Assembly: GCF_042675965.1 (NCBI RefSeq)
Contig: NZ_JBHTKJ010000001.1
Location: 1-64,000 of the forward strand
Origin: Virgibacillus_R byunsanensis
Lineage (GTDB): Bacteria; Bacillota; Bacilli; Bacillales; Amphibacillaceae
Reading direction: 5' to 3'
Length of the DNA: 64,000 nt
A program made the translations under genes and the position numbers. Shown here piece by piece: positions 60,941 to 64,000 of this stretch. Numbering within the stretch: position 1 is the stretch's first letter; the number at the start of each line of letters is the position of its first letter. The notes beneath the pieces are model-generated. The model made no database searches, had not been told where the DNA came from, and saw only the letters and a program-made list of their open reading frames with translations.

Positions 60941-61342
60941 CTAGGAAACGTTATACATCCACCAACTACCCCTATTTCTTGGATAGTTATCTACAATATT
61001 GTTGCTTCTTTGTGGATGGAACTGCAATGCCTCCAATAAAACATCGACCATTGGCTGATGACTGTGTACATAAACTTGCTTAGCATGCTTTTGTTTGGCA
61101 AGAGCTAAAACGGATTCCAATAATGCAGGCAATGAAGTAGCTGCATCCGGAGTAATATAAAGTTGTTTTAGCCAATATACGCCTTCTTCCATTGTATCTA
61201 ACATAAAACAACCCGAAATTCGGTCGTTTACTTCAGCAACATAACCTATCTGAAATAGAAGCTCTCTATTGATGTCCTGATTTTTTTCCAAAAATACGTT
61301 CACTTTTTCTACTGACGCCTGTTCGGTTGGTATAAGTTTCAT
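60941..61342 (-). CDS. GNAT-like acetyltransferase (positional YwlB)
   Basis: A 133-residue protein with an N-acetyltransferase-like layout: VAEVNDRISGCFML, VYWLKQLYITP and a helical LPALLESVLALAKQKHAKQVYVHS segment. The acetyl-CoA loop (Q/RxxGxG/A) is not clear, so activity is uncertain. Its position between spoIIR and ywlC corresponds to ywlB of B. subtilis. Confidence 0.6.
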   Translation of the reverse strand: MKLIPTEQASVEKVNVFLEKNQDINRELLFQIGYVAEVNDRISGCFMLDTMEEGVYWLKQLYITPDAATSLPALLESVLALAKQKHAKQVYVHSHQPMVDVLLEALQFHPQRSNNIVDNYPRNRGSWWMYNVS

Positions 61343-61415
61343 TTTTTCACCTCTACCTAATTTTTGCTAGATTTACTAGCTTTCTTTACACTACTATATG
61401 CATTTGTGTTGAAAT

Positions 61416-62027
61416 CTATGACCAACCGAACCATTCGAAAAGAAAAAATTTAATCTTAACGGAATCTTCATCTTCTTCTTCCTCTTCTTCAATAGGCTCA
61501 CTACTTGCCGTCTCTGCTACACTCGTCCCATTCGAAAAGTCTAAAAAGCATAGTGGCGGAAAAAGTACACACCACCAATTGGATCCTTTTCCATCACCAA
61601 TCGTAATAAGAATTGCTTCATATTCACCTGCTGGGTATAAAAATGAACCATATAATTTGGTAGGAAATGTTACATTATCTCCGTATTCTACTTGAAATGA
61701 CTCTTTGTTGTCCTGTTGTTCTAAGACAGAAGAAACAATGGATTTAATTTCGGGTAGATTTGCCTGAATAAGGTCTCGTGCTTCATTTATATCAGCAATA
61801 TCCTCCACCCATTTCGTTATCTCTTCGTTTACCTCATCACGAATTAATCGTTTGATCTGCTGATCTGATTCTGAATCGCTATTAGCTAATATTCGCAGGC
61901 GAATAGCATCGTCAGGTATAACCTGATAATCATCCTCTTGTACGGCTTGATTCCCTGCCCCTTTAGTTGGCATCGATAATAATAGAATAAAAAATATAAA
62001 TGCAAAAAATACTAGTTTCTTCATCAT
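61416..62027 (-). CDS. spoIIR: Stage II sporulation protein SpoIIR
   Basis: A 203-residue forespore-made, exported signalling protein that activates SpoIIGA to process pro-SigmaE. Signal peptide (about 1-24), then AIRLRILANSDSESDQQIKRLIRDEV and GSNWWCVLFPPLCFLD, both diagnostic. The C-terminal part is acidic and ends in FFLFEWFGWS. A SigF promoter should lie upstream but was not placed. Confidence 0.92.
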   Translation of the reverse strand: MMKKLVFFAFIFFILLLSMPTKGAGNQAVQEDDYQVIPDDAIRLRILANSDSESDQQIKRLIRDEVNEEITKWVEDIADINEARDLIQANLPEIKSIVSSVLEQQDNKESFQVEYGDNVTFPTKLYGSFLYPAGEYEAILITIGDGKGSNWWCVLFPPLCFLDFSNGTSVAETASSEPIEEEEEEDEDSVKIKFFLFEWFGWS

Positions 62028-62181
62028 TCCTTACCCCCGTTTGCTTTGATTTACAAACAGTATGGGCAGGGTATGACTATTTTAAACTAGTATTCTAGTA
62101 TTTTTTTATAATTGGTAAAAGAACGTAACGGTAAGTAGCTGCAGCAACATAAAATCATAATAACAAAGTCCAATCCTTTTA

Positions 62182-63048
62182 TTATACTAGTTCTGCTGAG
62201 ACGATACGGTCCTTTTTGTTAATATCCTGACTAATTGTAACCCTGCTGTTGGGGTATATCTTTTTCAAAAGTGTGGAAACAGATTCACCTTGTTCGAAAC
62301 CTATTTCAAATGCTGCGTGACTATAAGGTTTTACTACATCCGGAAGATCGGCAATAATTTGCTGATAGGCAGCTAATCCGTTTTCTTCAGCAAATAAAGC
62401 AAGTTCAGGGTCGAAGGTTTTTACGGTATCAGCGAGTGAGGGTTCATCTGCTCTAGCGATATACGGTGGATTCGACACGATCCAGTCCGCTGTTATCCTA
62501 TGTTTGATAACTGGTTTTAAAAAATCGCCTTGTAAAAAATGAACGCTCGCGCCTAGGCTTGCTGCATTATTTTTTGCCGTATCAAGGGCTTTTTCAGATA
62601 TATCGGTAGCATAAACAGTAGCATTTTTTAATTCGAGTGCAAGGGTGATCGCAATAACCCCACTTCCCGTACCAATATCAACAATCGTTACTGGTTGGTC
62701 TGGGTTGTTTTGCAAAGTTGACTCGATAACGAACTGTACAAGCTCTTCTGTCTCCGGTCTTGGAATTAGTACATTTTCGTTTACGTGAAACTTTCGTCCA
62801 TAAAAGTATTCATATCCAGTGATGTGTTGAACGGGTTTTCCAGTTTCAGCATGTGTTTTAATCGCTTCTTCAAATTGTTGTTGAACAGATGCTGAGACTC
62901 GCTCACGCATCATAGTGAAAAAGGTCGATCTGGACACATCTAAATAATGCTGCAATAGAACCTCAGCTACCTTCGTTTCCCGGTTATGCTTTTCTAAAAA
63001 AAGAGAAGCCCATTCGAGGACTTCATACTGTTTCATTGATTCATCCAT
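62182..63048 (-). CDS. prmC: Release factor glutamine methyltransferase PrmC
   Basis: A 288-residue SAM-dependent methyltransferase that modifies the GGQ glutamine of release factors. IVDIGTGSGVIAITLA is the SAM site and SNPPYIA the catalytic NPPY motif. The ATG at 63048 lies one base past the prfA stop with GGTGA upstream; an upstream frame inside prfA is rejected. Confidence 0.94.
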   Translation of the reverse strand: MDESMKQYEVLEWASLFLEKHNRETKVAEVLLQHYLDVSRSTFFTMMRERVSASVQQQFEEAIKTHAETGKPVQHITGYEYFYGRKFHVNENVLIPRPETEELVQFVIESTLQNNPDQPVTIVDIGTGSGVIAITLALELKNATVYATDISEKALDTAKNNAASLGASVHFLQGDFLKPVIKHRITADWIVSNPPYIARADEPSLADTVKTFDPELALFAEENGLAAYQQIIADLPDVVKPYSHAAFEIGFEQGESVSTLLKKIYPNSRVTISQDINKKDRIVSAELV

Positions 63049-63049
63049 T

Positions 63050-64000
63050 TTATTCACCAATTTGCTCCATTTTTTTCGTCTGTTCTTCCATAAGCAATGC
63101 ATCGATAAAGTCATCCAAATTACCTTCAATAATTTGATCCAGCTTTTGAATCGTTAAGCCAATACGGTGATCGGTTACACGATTTTGCGGGAAATTGTAC
63201 GTACGGATTCGCTCAGAACGGTCACCGGTACCAACAGCTGACTTTCTGTTTTCATCATATTCCGCTTGTACTTCTCGCTGAAATTTATCGTACACACGAG
63301 CACGTAGAACTTTCATTGCTTTTTCTTTATTTTTAATCTGTGATTTCTCATCCTGACACGATACTACAACACCTGTTGGATCATGCGTAAGGCGGACAGC
63401 AGACATAGTCGTGTTAACACTTTGCCCACCAGGTCCACTAGAGGCGAACGTATCTACACGTATATCTTTCTCATGAATATCAATTTCTACTTCTTCTGCT
63501 TCAGGCAAAACAGCTACAGTTGCCGTTGACGTATGGATTCTGCCGCCAGATTCTGTTTCTGGAACGCGCTGCACACGGTGGGCACCATTTTCATACTTCA
63601 GCTTCGAGTAAGCTCCTGTACCGTTGATCATAAAGATGATTTCTTTATAGCCGCCAACCCCTGTGGAGCTAGCTTCAATAACCTCAGTTTTCCAACCATA
63701 TTTCTCTGCAACACGAGAATACATACGGTATAAATCCCCAGCAAATAACGCTGCCTCATCTCCACCTGCTGCTCCACGAATCTCCATAATAACGTTCTTG
63801 TCATCATTTGGATCCTTTGGTAAAAGAAGAACTCTCATTTTTTCCTCAAGCTCTTCCTTACTCTCTGAAAGCTCGGCAACTTCAGCTTTGACCATTTCAT
63901 ACATATCATCATCAAGCTTATCGTCGTACATTTCTTTTGCATCTTTTAACTGTGTATTAACATCTTTATATTCACGGTAAGCCTGAACAACATCTTCCAA
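63050..64000 (-). CDS. prfA: Peptide chain release factor 1 (partial)
   Basis: The last 316 residues of RF1; the N terminus (about 40 residues) lies beyond the right edge. The catalytic SSGPGGQSVN loop, the RVPETESGGRIHTSTATV region (recognition motif PET as in Bacillus) and RSERIRTYNFPQNRVTDHR are visible. It precedes prmC, its modifying enzyme. Confidence 0.96.
   Translation of the reverse strand: MEDVVQAYREYKDVNTQLKDAKEMYDDKLDDDMYEMVKAEVAELSESKEELEEKMRVLLLPKDPNDDKNVIMEIRGAAGGDEAALFAGDLYRMYSRVAEKYGWKTEVIEASSTGVGGYKEIIFMINGTGAYSKLKYENGAHRVQRVPETESGGRIHTSTATVAVLPEAEEVEIDIHEKDIRVDTFASSGPGGQSVNTTMSAVRLTHDPTGVVVSCQDEKSQIKNKEKAMKVLRARVYDKFQREVQAEYDENRKSAVGTGDRSERIRTYNFPQNRVTDHRIGLTIQKLDQIIEGNLDDFIDALLMEEQTKKMEQIGE

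Noticed and set aside
1..64000. CRISPR array interpretation of the tandem repeats
   Set aside because: Units are contiguous 20-21-bp repeats or short cores with degenerate spacing; there are no 30-40-bp unique spacers and no cas genes.

Overview
The window is chromosomal DNA from a low-GC, spore-forming, flagellated member of the Bacillaceae. Gene order follows the Bacillus subtilis backbone closely: prfA-prmC-spoIIR-(ywlB)-ywlC-mntP-ywlE-(MCP)-rpiB-ywlG-glyA-upp-mnaA, then the atpIBEFHAGDC operon, ywzB-ywmB-murA, spoIID-spoIIQ, spoIIID-mbl-flhO-flhP and fabZ. Protein character and the many dispersed repeats suggest the Oceanobacillus/Virgibacillus/Lentibacillus group, but the genus is an inference. 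No rRNA, tRNA, CRISPR array, transposase gene or intact prophage was seen. Almost all genes lie on the minus strand; plus-strand genes are limited to a DUF2935-like protein, the split ThrE-type exporter and a YjfB-like protein.

Layout from left to right: a Vpr-like subtilase; tagO (wall teichoic acid initiation); a TetR-controlled ABC-2 exporter operon; a DUF2935-like gene; a split ThrE-type exporter; two paralogous small membrane proteins; a TetR-controlled RND efflux operon; a comK-like gene that appears frameshifted; yjfB; an acidic lipoprotein; fabZ; epuA; flhP-flhO-mbl; spoIIID; a small pheromone-type locus; spoIIQ; spoIID; the complete dppABCDE-ykfABCD operon for uptake and breakdown of cell-wall peptides; murA-ywmB-ywzB; the complete ATP synthase operon; a repeat-rich gene-free stretch; a second subtilase; and the mnaA-to-prfA housekeeping run.

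The most unusual locus is at 23.45-24.8 kb. A TPR-type protein resembling AimR, the receptor of the phage arbitrium system, is followed 53 bp downstream by a 42-codon gene for a small exported peptide with a Gly-rich, Asp-terminated tail, then by a strong terminator. This has the aimR-aimP layout but sits between sporulation genes with no phage genes around it. The receptor appears to lack the first helices of the usual DNA-binding domain. It is best read as a domesticated or chromosomal arbitrium-like peptide sensing module.

The second theme is repeats. Seven or more intergenic arrays have units of about 20-21 bp (two helical turns), each with a different sequence. At least three share one layout: stop codon, terminator, a GGTGC-type hairpin, then the array. 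At least three further families of structured dispersed elements occur, with copies inside the atp and dpp operons. Start codons were chosen from visible Shine-Dalgarno sites, so several are shorter than the longest open frame.
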